A stretch of 31,996 nt of DNA from a virus. Numbering within the stretch: the first letter of the stretch is position 1; each line of letters opens with the position of its first letter. The stretch is from positions 1 through 31,996 of the IMG/VR virus record IMGVR_UViG_3300028573_000042; one strand, 5' to 3'. Below are positions 23,885-30,148 of this stretch, piece by piece. The notes beneath the pieces were generated by a model, which had not been told where the DNA came from, did not search any database, and worked only from the letters and a program-made list of their open reading frames with translations. Both the position numbers and the translations under genes were made by a program.

Positions 23885-24624
23885 GAAATAAACCCTATCC
23901 GGGGTACAAGCCTAGTGCTGGCTTTCTCGCGATCCTCACTAGCCGCGCGCAGCCATTCCTCTTCGTACGCTTGTTTAAGCATTGGGATACGAATCTGGGC
24001 CTGCGGAATTTTCAAGGACAGATAATACGCAAGGCCAGCGCAGGCAGCGGGTAAAAACCTTGCCGGGATATCCTGCCCCTGAATACCCGTGCCAGCGTCC
24101 TGAATCTGGCGAATACGATAATATACAAACGTCCAAGTCGTTGATCCGTCTGGAATAGGCCACACTGTAAACTGCGGCGAAGGACCACTGGGCAGACTGA
24201 CATTAGAGTTATTATTCCCGCCCTGACGGTTAATCCAGACTTGTATTGGCCTTCCCTGTACCAGCTTATTAGGGATAGTTATATAAGTACTCTCGGATAT
24301 CCGAGTAATATTCAGGTCTTGCTGGATAACCGAACCAGAGCTGGTACGGATAATCATATCCAATAAATCTACGGTATCGTTGGGCAGATTATAGGTAGCG
24401 GTGCCCTGAACGAGAGTCACGCTATAAGGACCATCAATGGTCCACATATTAATGCCGCGATTCGCCCACTCCAGAAACATTAAACTCAGGCTACGCCGGG
24501 CTGTCCGGAAATCATAGCCTGAGCGAAGTTCTTGACCGCAGCGTTCAAACGCCTCTTCGACCAGCGTGCTGGTGTCGAGGTTAAAGTTCGTCGTACCCGA
24601 TGTCGGGTAGGTGGGCGTAGTCAT
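23881..24624 (-). CDS. P22 gp4-like head-tail adaptor (247 aa)
   Basis: The N-terminal helices (LVEEAFERCGQELRSGYDFR, then ARRSLSLMFLEWANRGINMW) are characteristic of a widespread adaptor family. They precede a beta middle (YNLPNDTVDLLDMII, FTVWPIPDG) and C-terminal helices (YYLSLKIPQA, YEEEWLRAASEDREK). In P22, the adaptor (tail accessory factor gp4) binds the underside of the portal after packaging and starts tail assembly. The length (247 aa) is above the roughly 166 aa of P22 gp4, so the match is one of role and plan. It follows the 60-aa gene by 24 bases. Confidence in an adaptor role is good. Confidence 0.78.
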   Translation of the reverse strand: MTTPTYPTSGTTNFNLDTSTLVEEAFERCGQELRSGYDFRTARRSLSLMFLEWANRGINMWTIDGPYSVTLVQGTATYNLPNDTVDLLDMIIRTSSGSVIQQDLNITRISESTYITIPNKLVQGRPIQVWINRQGGNNNSNVSLPSGPSPQFTVWPIPDGSTTWTFVYYRIRQIQDAGTGIQGQDIPARFLPAACAGLAYYLSLKIPQAQIRIPMLKQAYEEEWLRAASEDREKASTRLVPRIGFIS

Positions 24625-24648
24625 GGGTTTACCCCACCCTTATGGGGA

Positions 24649-24831
24649 TTACTTCCCGTGATAGGTGCCCCGAACGTGGTCCTGATGCTGCTCATAGTGC
24701 TTCGGATGCGAACCATGAAACGGCCCCGGACTGTCAATCGGGTGCTCAATGGGCGGCGTCTCAATCCCGTCGAAGTGCTTCGGGGAATGAGGCGACTTAA
24801 CCGTGCGTCCACCATGCTTAGAATGTGCCAT
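24649..24831 (-). CDS. 60-aa His/Pro/Gly-rich small protein
   Basis: The frame starts MAHSKHGGRTVKS and contains nine histidines or more, with HGSHPKHYEQHQDH near the end. The ribosome site AAAGGAT lies about 8 bases before the ATG, and the gene sits 12 bases after the KKGG-protein stop and 24 bases before the adaptor, which supports it over the overlapping frames. It looks disordered and might bind metal or nucleic acid. I do not recognise a family. Confidence 0.6.
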   Translation of the reverse strand: MAHSKHGGRTVKSPHSPKHFDGIETPPIEHPIDSPGPFHGSHPKHYEQHQDHVRGTYHGK

Positions 24832-24843
24832 ATCTATATCCTT

Positions 24844-25329
24844 TTAACGAAAATTCCCACGAGTATGACCGCGCTCAGCAATACCATCACCGCGAACGCT
24901 ACCACCTTTAGCATAATGATGCTTGGCGCGTCCACCTTTCTTCATAGCTACTTTCTTACCATGATGATCTTTATCTTCGCCCTTGAGGGGCCACTTCTTT
25001 TCTGGCTCTTGTTCGTTCTTCAGGGTTTCACCGCCAGCGGCGAATTTCTTAACCTTCCCGCCCTTCTTCATCTGCGGCATACCACCATCAGTAGATGGGC
25101 CGGCTGCGGCATTGGGCGGAGGCGCGGCAGACTGATCGGCCAGCGCGGCCGGGAGCCTCGGCTTTAGTGATTTCATATGTCCACCCTTCTTCATGTGCTT
25201 TCCTTGAGCCTTATCGGCTGCAACAAAATCTTTAGCTACCTTCTCACTCGGCCCACCGCCACCCGGCTTTCTCCACCCGTGCGCTGCGGCGCGCATGAGC
25301 CTAGCCTGTGCGGGGCTTGTAGACGGCAT
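24844..25329 (-). CDS. 161-aa Lys/Gly-rich KKGG protein
   Basis: An N-terminal helix SPAQARLMRAAAHGWRK (about 4-20) and VAKDFVAADKAQ lead into a basic, glycine-rich region with three MKKGG boxes: MKKGGHMK, MKKGGKVKKFAAGG and MKKGGRAKHHYAKGG. It ends SVRGDGIAERGHTRG. An Ala/Pro linker lies between boxes 1 and 2. The last two boxes match the glycine-framed motif of the 660-aa and 769-aa proteins. From memory, proteins with this KKGG...RGxGxxxRGxTxG ending are common in head-tail regions of uncultured phages and have no known role. The high charge suggests DNA or partner-protein binding. It sits between virion genes, 3 bases after the 99-aa gene stop. Confidence 0.75.
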   Translation of the reverse strand: MPSTSPAQARLMRAAAHGWRKPGGGGPSEKVAKDFVAADKAQGKHMKKGGHMKSLKPRLPAALADQSAAPPPNAAAGPSTDGGMPQMKKGGKVKKFAAGGETLKNEQEPEKKWPLKGEDKDHHGKKVAMKKGGRAKHHYAKGGSVRGDGIAERGHTRGNFR

Positions 25330-25332
25330 CTA

Positions 25333-25632
25333 TTACCCGTAAAACAATGTAACAGAAGTAATATTTGTCAGTGTAACATACATATCATTATTAAATCTAA
25401 TACCTTCGCCGGGTATCCAAATATAATCATTTGATGCCACGCCATCAGTATCCATCTTGAGGCGTTGGGGTCCACCGGAAGCCCCGTCGGTAATCACAAT
25501 ACTGCCTATAACGGCCGGGGTATCTAGCCAAATACCCTTCAGGCGCACACCAAGACTAGGACTAGTTGAACCTACTCCAGCTAGTCCAGTACTACTAAGG
25601 TATACACTCTTGACATCTGTCTGAGTAGACAC
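25333..25632 (-). CDS. 99-aa small beta-rich virion protein
   Basis: The start is GTG at 25632, with AGG about 9 bases upstream; an ATG two bases upstream is out of frame. The protein has alternating strands: VRLKGIWLDTP, IGSIVITDGASGG and a C-terminal WIPGEGIRFNNDMYVTLTNI followed by a short strand. From memory, the PGEGIRF...YVT ending recurs in small proteins next to phage capsid genes. There are no catalytic residues, cysteines or membrane segment. A capsid decoration, stabilising or neck-ring role fits its size and position. That is inference from context. Confidence 0.7.
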   Translation of the reverse strand: MSTQTDVKSVYLSSTGLAGVGSTSPSLGVRLKGIWLDTPAVIGSIVITDGASGGPQRLKMDTDGVASNDYIWIPGEGIRFNNDMYVTLTNITSVTLFYG

Positions 25633-25644
25633 ATTAGTAACCTA

Positions 25645-26292
25645 TTAAATAGTACCAAACGGCAGAATCGTAGTAGACGTAATGGGTGACACAGGCGTCT
25701 GCTGATACCACGAGCCATCCGGGAACCGAAGCGCATAATCTACAGCAATCGTAGCAGCGCCGGTCGTCGCGCCAGTGCCTGTACCAGTAAACCACGCAAG
25801 GACAAACTGATCGGTAGGCGCCGTCTGACCGTTACTGACGTTGGCCCAGTAAGCCACGTTAGATAGCGCGAACGCCGCTGAGCCAATCGTAATACCTAGC
25901 GTATATCGCCCAGTACCAATAGTCGCGCCAGTAGCCGTTACCGTAGCAATGGTAGTACCCGCCGTAGCCGAAGTAGGCGAAAGCGCAATAGTAATGGTGT
26001 TATTAGTACCCGCATTGAACGCCGTAGTAACATCAACATTGATATTATCAATGTAAGCACCAGCTGGGATAATAACAATACCAGCGGGGCTGGCAGCGTT
26101 AGTCTGCGTATAGCCTAGGTTAGAGTTCGCAGTGCTGTTGGTATAGGCAAGCGAACCAAACTGGTACGCATCAGAAACACCCATGTTTCTGATATACCCC
26201 GCAGTCGTACTAAACTGCGGGTTTGTTTCTTTCTGCGTCCCAATCGCAAAAGGACCAAAATGTTGCGCAATGTTGCCGATTGATCCAGCCAT
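25645..26292 (-). CDS. 215-aa Thr/Ala/Gly-rich capsid-associated protein
   Basis: The gene directly follows the major capsid gene and has a strong ribosome site (AGGAG, 7 bases before ATG), both expected for an abundant head protein. The N-terminus (IAQHFGPFAIGTQKETNPQF) is followed by beta sequence rich in Thr, Ala and Gly (IVIIPAGAYIDNINVDV, TITIALSPTSA, YTLGITIG) and a C-terminal segment with ALRFPDGSWYQQTPV. There is no named match I can give. A head-decoration or capsid-stabilising protein is the best inference; a head fibre is the alternative. Confidence 0.7.
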   Translation of the reverse strand: MAGSIGNIAQHFGPFAIGTQKETNPQFSTTAGYIRNMGVSDAYQFGSLAYTNSTANSNLGYTQTNAASPAGIVIIPAGAYIDNINVDVTTAFNAGTNNTITIALSPTSATAGTTIATVTATGATIGTGRYTLGITIGSAAFALSNVAYWANVSNGQTAPTDQFVLAWFTGTGTGATTGAATIAVDYALRFPDGSWYQQTPVSPITSTTILPFGTI

Positions 26293-26308
26293 TTACTACT
26301 CCTGATCT

Positions 26309-27220
26309 TTACGCAACGCCGAAGATGCCCAGCGGGTCGCTCCAGCCGAAGCTGTAACGCTCGCGGCTCTTGTAGCGCACGTTGCCGGTATCAAAGTCTC
26401 CATCCATTGAGTTCTGGAGCGGGGTACGCACAAAGTGCTTAAGCCCATTCGGAACATCCGTCAACAGGTACCAACCGTGGGTATCCGTGAGGAAGTGGTT
26501 GACCTTGAAGCCTTCCGGAATGGCGCCCATCGCCTTCAGCGCATTGATATCATTATCAGTCGTACCAACACGAAGCTCGGTATCCAGAAGACGCTTAGAC
26601 ACGAACATCTGGTTCGGCGGAACCACCAGCTTGCGCGGCTTGCCCGCGATCAGCAGTCCGCGCTCATCCGTCCACGCGGCAATCTGAATAACGGCGGCTT
26701 CCAGCGAAGTCTCGTTCAGATCCGGAGCAGTCGAGAACGTATTGGAGTTCGTTCCGCCGTTGACCAGCGGATGAACCGTGCTAAACAGCGAAACACCATC
26801 ACCACCAACCGGGGCATTCGGAACAATGCTGAAGCCGTTATTGATAATGGCCGCAGCCTTTACTTGCTTGGTATAAGCCATCGCACGCGCAAGGGACTTC
26901 GTATAGCGCTTCGAGAGACTATCATAAAGATTATCTTCGATTGCCTCTTCCGTGATCGAGAATCCTAGAGCAATCGTCTCGTGGTTATAACGAGCGGTCC
27001 AAGCTTCCTGCGCATTGTCATACGCAATAACCTGACCTTCGTTCTTTACGGGAGCCGCATTGAACCCCGACAGCTTAGTCTCTTCCTCGAAAGAACGCTC
27101 GGAAGTCTCTACTTCGTAGATTTCCTTATGCTCTTCGCCATAAGTGGCGTATTCCATGCCGAACAGCGCGTTCAGGCCGGGGAGCAGTTCCTTAAGAAGT
27201 TGTGCGCGTGAAATAGCCAT
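26309..27220 (-). CDS. Major capsid protein
   Basis: This 303-aa protein should form the icosahedral head. The blocks RAQLLKELLPGLNALFGMEY, FEEETKLSGF, ARYNHETIALGFSITEEAIE, DNLYDSLSKRYTKSLARAMA and ERYSFGWSDPLGIFG match a phage capsid family I recall as Mu-type major head protein (HK97 fold). Its acidic N-terminal region and the long helix around residues 90-125 fit that fold. A strong GGGAG site lies about 7 bases before the ATG. It stands after the scaffold and before decoration-like genes, the usual order. No cleavage site or prohead protease is apparent in the window, so maturation may rely on the scaffold alone. Confidence 0.88.
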   Translation of the reverse strand: MAISRAQLLKELLPGLNALFGMEYATYGEEHKEIYEVETSERSFEEETKLSGFNAAPVKNEGQVIAYDNAQEAWTARYNHETIALGFSITEEAIEDNLYDSLSKRYTKSLARAMAYTKQVKAAAIINNGFSIVPNAPVGGDGVSLFSTVHPLVNGGTNSNTFSTAPDLNETSLEAAVIQIAAWTDERGLLIAGKPRKLVVPPNQMFVSKRLLDTELRVGTTDNDINALKAMGAIPEGFKVNHFLTDTHGWYLLTDVPNGLKHFVRTPLQNSMDGDFDTGNVRYKSRERYSFGWSDPLGIFGVA

Positions 27221-27232
27221 TTATAAACTCCC

Positions 27233-28168
27233 TTATGCGCCAGTCGCGTTAAGATAAGCGTGATACCCAAAGTTCCAACCGACAACCACTTCTGGATACC
27301 CGACGAGAGTAATAGTCGTGCTGGCGGCTAGAGTAATGGCCGTATTCACCGTCAAAGTACTGCCCGACACGCTAACCACCGTAATGAGGTTAGACACGTT
27401 GGCACCAGTCGAAGTAGACGCCGTGCTGATCAGCTGCATACCGGGGATGATACCCAGAGCAGCCGAGGCACCGGGGAGCGTCGGTCCATAAGTACTAGCC
27501 GCGTTTACCGTAGTAACCGTGGTCGAAGAACCCGCCGTGCTGGCCACCGCCGTAAAGGTAATCGCCGTATCCGGGATCACCTGAACAACACGGAACGGAG
27601 CCGAAGTCGTCAACCGGGCGCCGGTACCCGTACCAGCCGTGGTCGGGATATTACCCGAGACACCCATGGCCGAATCGCCAGTCGTGGAGCTACCCGCCGT
27701 ACCCGTAACCGCGAACATGTTGGTACCGACGTAGTAAGGATTCACATAACCGACCGTCTGCGACGTGTTAGAAATACCACCGCTCGGCTGAGCGATGACC
27801 GCTACGCGAAACAGCGCCTGCGGGTCATCAACCACGTAAGCCACCGCATCCTGCGCAGCCGTCGAGGCTGCCCAGAACTGGTATCGGTTTTTACCAAAGA
27901 TTGGGCCACCAGTCGTGGTGTATTCACAGCCCTGAAAGATACCCAACGTTCCAGCGACAGCAGAAGTAGTCGCCGTGGTCATCGAAGTCTGGATAATGTT
28001 ACCCAACGACGTAGACGTGGCACTCATAGCTACGATATCCCCGTAGCTAAGCTGCGTACCATAAGCACTCTGAATGGGGAACATACGGGTAGACCCCGAA
28101 TAAACTCGCCCACCAACAAGGTTATATGGCTTAAAGCCATAAGGGGCTGCAACGTATGGATAACCCAT
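27233..28168 (-). CDS. 311-aa capsid-associated protein with beta insert
   Basis: The N-terminal half (YGFKPYNLVGGRVYSGSTRM, GIFQGCEYT, YQFWAAS, AVAYVVDDPQALFRVAV) matches a conserved protein I recall beside capsid genes of environmental phages. The last 20 residues (VVVGWNFGYHAYLNATGA) belong to the same core. Between them, about residues 200-285 form a Thr/Ser/Gly/Val-rich beta insert (GMQLISTASTSTG, VVSVSGSTLTVN). The ribosome site is strong (AGGAG, 7 bases before ATG), so expression should be high. It lies between scaffold-side genes and the major capsid gene. Likely a decoration or second shell protein; an alternative major capsid subunit is less likely given the neighbour at 26309. Confidence 0.72.
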   Translation of the reverse strand: MGYPYVAAPYGFKPYNLVGGRVYSGSTRMFPIQSAYGTQLSYGDIVAMSATSTSLGNIIQTSMTTATTSAVAGTLGIFQGCEYTTTGGPIFGKNRYQFWAASTAAQDAVAYVVDDPQALFRVAVIAQPSGGISNTSQTVGYVNPYYVGTNMFAVTGTAGSSTTGDSAMGVSGNIPTTAGTGTGARLTTSAPFRVVQVIPDTAITFTAVASTAGSSTTVTTVNAASTYGPTLPGASAALGIIPGMQLISTASTSTGANVSNLITVVSVSGSTLTVNTAITLAASTTITLVGYPEVVVGWNFGYHAYLNATGA

Positions 28169-28182
28169 TTATATACTCCTAA

Positions 28183-28641
28183 TTACTTGCCTTTACCAAA
28201 CGACGTAGTGGAGCGTCTTTCTGTGAACAGCGGCATTCTAGGGTCCTGCTGTCGCATAAAGCTGTTATCTACCGCGTCAATCTGTGCATCGGACTGCTTC
28301 TTGTAGTACAGCTTGCGTTGATCATCCATCTCAGCAGGCATCTTACAAAGCAACAGTCCACCAATCTCAATATTCCCTTTAAACCGACCATTCGGGTCCG
28401 CTAGACCCGCAATCTCAGGATGATCCGCCGCCGCGCACGGTTCCCATCCTTCTCGAAACTTCGCTGAGGTATTGGTGGGATCATTCTGACCCATCAACGC
28501 AATCCTCACCCATCTGAACCGCCAGCCTTCTACTGGGTTCGGGTCTGGCAGCAACTGCGGGGGTTTCCACTCCTGCTTGCGTACCGTAGCTTCCCGACTC
28601 TCAAGTTCACGTGCAATTCTGTTCGTTGCAGCATCAACCAT
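28183..28641 (-). CDS. 152-aa conserved head-module protein
   Basis: I chose the ATG at 28641 because GGAG lies 7 bases upstream; an ATG at 28647 has only 2 bases of spacing. Conserved-looking blocks are EGWRFRWVRIALMGQNDPTN, FREGWEPC, HPEIAG, IEIGGLLLCKMP and MRQQDPRMPLF. From memory, these recur in proteins next to scaffold and capsid genes of short-tailed phages, without an assigned function. The start is inside the scaffold gene end, so the two are translated together. The mix of charged and aromatic residues suggests a soluble globular protein. Capsid assembly factor is a plausible role, not shown. Confidence 0.72.
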   Translation of the reverse strand: MVDAATNRIARELESREATVRKQEWKPPQLLPDPNPVEGWRFRWVRIALMGQNDPTNTSAKFREGWEPCAAADHPEIAGLADPNGRFKGNIEIGGLLLCKMPAEMDDQRKLYYKKQSDAQIDAVDNSFMRQQDPRMPLFTERRSTTSFGKGK

Positions 28642-29587
28642 TGGCATTCTCCGAAAGTTTCAAAAATTCCCGCGCATACGCTTCAGGCGTAATCCCTAGT
28701 CTCTTAGCCAGATTTGCCTGACTTACCGTCATGCGTACCTGTTTTGGCGCAGTAGACCGAGTTACCGGCGTAATATTCGTGGGTTTGCGGGGAGTAGGTT
28801 CTTTCTTACTCTCCGGGGCTTCCTCGTAGTTCTCCGGGAAGCGACGGCGCATTGTGGCGTCGATTTTCTCGAAATACTCATCAGAGCTGGGTGTTACACC
28901 CGCCTTAACAAGCTTTTCGTGCAGACCTAACGCAGCAGCCGTGGCTTCTTCGTCACTACCGAACCAAGCGTTCTTTGCTTTCCAAGCCTCGGCTTTGGGG
29001 TCCGGAGCTTGGCGACGCTGAGGTTCTTCAGCCTGTGATGTAGCTTTTACTACATCTTTTTCTTCCTGTAAAGGGGTAGTTGGCCGATAACCTTCAACTT
29101 CCCGCATTTTAAGCTTCGCTTCAGTCATTAATTCCTGAGCATTAGTGATTAGCTCAGCATCACCTGACTCATAAGCAGCTTTTAGCTTAGTTCTAGCGTT
29201 ATCCAGCTCGGTTTTGGCGGCTTTCGTTACCTCGGTAATGAAAATCTTCTCGCCAGTACCCAAACGCTTCTGAAGTTCTTGAATTTCCTTGTTTTTTGAC
29301 TCCGCGAACCTAATAGCTTCGTTCTTTTCACGCGTTTCAGCTTCCTTAGCACGCCGCTCATCGTGCCAAACCTTCTTTAGCTGCTTAATTCGCTGCTGAA
29401 CCTTCTCGCCATACTCAGTAAGATCATCATTATCAAGCTCTTCCTTGATCTTATCGGGTAGCGGGGCACGGTTTCGGTCTTCTGGAGGGGCATCGTCCTC
29501 GATTTTGATCTCGATTTCGTTGTCGGCGGCCTTCTTCTGGGGGCCATCAACGCCTTCTTCGTCAGGAAACTTGTAACTCTCAGCCAT
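28634..29587 (-). CDS. Capsid scaffold protein
   Basis: The 317-aa protein is highly charged and mostly helical. An acidic N-terminus (DNEIEIKIEDD) is followed by a long coiled-coil region (about 55-170, with RIKQLKKVWHDERRAKEAE), a Pro/Lys-rich linker and a C-terminal short helical segment LAKRLGITPEAYAREFLKL that could contact the coat protein. This plan, with the gene placed between portal and major capsid, is that of phage scaffolds, which line the prohead and leave before DNA enters. The ribosome site is strong (AGGAGAT, about 5 bases before ATG). No protease motif is visible. Confidence in the role is high, although scaffolds diverge too far to show homology by eye. Confidence 0.8.
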   Translation of the reverse strand: MAESYKFPDEEGVDGPQKKAADNEIEIKIEDDAPPEDRNRAPLPDKIKEELDNDDLTEYGEKVQQRIKQLKKVWHDERRAKEAETREKNEAIRFAESKNKEIQELQKRLGTGEKIFITEVTKAAKTELDNARTKLKAAYESGDAELITNAQELMTEAKLKMREVEGYRPTTPLQEEKDVVKATSQAEEPQRRQAPDPKAEAWKAKNAWFGSDEEATAAALGLHEKLVKAGVTPSSDEYFEKIDATMRRRFPENYEEAPESKKEPTPRKPTNITPVTRSTAPKQVRMTVSQANLAKRLGITPEAYAREFLKLSENANG

Positions 29588-29597
29588 TTTTATCTCC

Positions 29598-29948
29598 TTA
29601 GCCTGCGCGGGTAACGCCGCGTGGGTCGTCTACAACTGCATCAACGGTGTCATCGTTGATGATCCGGAACTCATGACCGTGAATTTTTACTCTAGTGCCC
29701 TGATAAGCCCTAGTAATAATAAAATCACGTTCCTTGCACCAAGGCCCGCTGGGGAACTTAGCCTTATCTTTATAAGCATCAGGGCCAAGCTTCAGAACAA
29801 ACAACACAATGGTCGTTTGCTCCTCTACACGAGCTACTTCACTCGGTTTTACCAGCGTATCGCCAAACTTATCATCGGCCTTGGGAACTGCGCAGAGTAT
29901 TTTGTACCCTGTGGGGGTCGGTAATTGCGTTGCGGTCTCGTCGGTCAT
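29598..29948 (-). CDS. GroES-like co-chaperonin fold protein (116 aa)
   Basis: The strand order matches GroES: PTGYKILCAVP, a segment GDTLVKPSEVA in the place of the mobile loop, then TIVLFVLKLGPDAY for the vGxG strand, GPWCKERDFIITRAYQGTRV for the GDxVxFxxYxGxxVK region, and EFRIINDDTVDAVVDD for the final EilaVV strand. GroES is about 97 aa; the extra length is at the N-terminus and around the KFPSGPW insert. Phage T4 gp31 shows that a phage co-chaperonin can help fold a capsid protein with host GroEL, and this gene lies just before the scaffold and capsid genes. The fold call is likely; chaperonin activity is inferred. Confidence 0.72.
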   Translation of the reverse strand: MTDETATQLPTPTGYKILCAVPKADDKFGDTLVKPSEVARVEEQTTIVLFVLKLGPDAYKDKAKFPSGPWCKERDFIITRAYQGTRVKIHGHEFRIINDDTVDAVVDDPRGVTRAG

Positions 29949-30148
29949 AAATCCTCTAGTCTTTTGTGGATATTCTCTAAAATCTGCCGTGCTTCTTGCA
30001 GCCCCTTGAGCTGTCCGACTACATATTTATAGTCGCTATAGTCTGTTGGGCGCCCGGCAGATATATTTTTAATCCTAGTGTCTTCCAACTCTAGAATTTT
30101 ACTATTTATCTCCCCGAGGACCTTAAGCGCTAAGTCAGTATCGTTCAC
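29945..30148 (-). CDS. 67-aa helical small protein
   Basis: The start is GTG, overlapping the portal stop (GTGA), and the stop overlaps the GroES-like gene start (ATGA), so the three are tightly coupled. The sequence is two charged helices (LALKVLGEINSKILELEDTR and VVGQLKGLQEARQILENIHK) around a short loop. It has no membrane segment or cysteine. Coiled-coil assembly with portal or scaffold is possible. I do not recognise a family. Confidence 0.68.
   Translation of the reverse strand: MNDTDLALKVLGEINSKILELEDTRIKNISAGRPTDYSDYKYVVGQLKGLQEARQILENIHKRLEDL

Noticed and set aside
24532-25167. Plus-strand 211-aa frame
   Set aside because: It crosses three minus-strand genes that have better starts, ribosome sites and coupling (adaptor, 60-aa and KKGG genes). 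Its hydrophobic stretch comes from reading Lys codons on the other strand.
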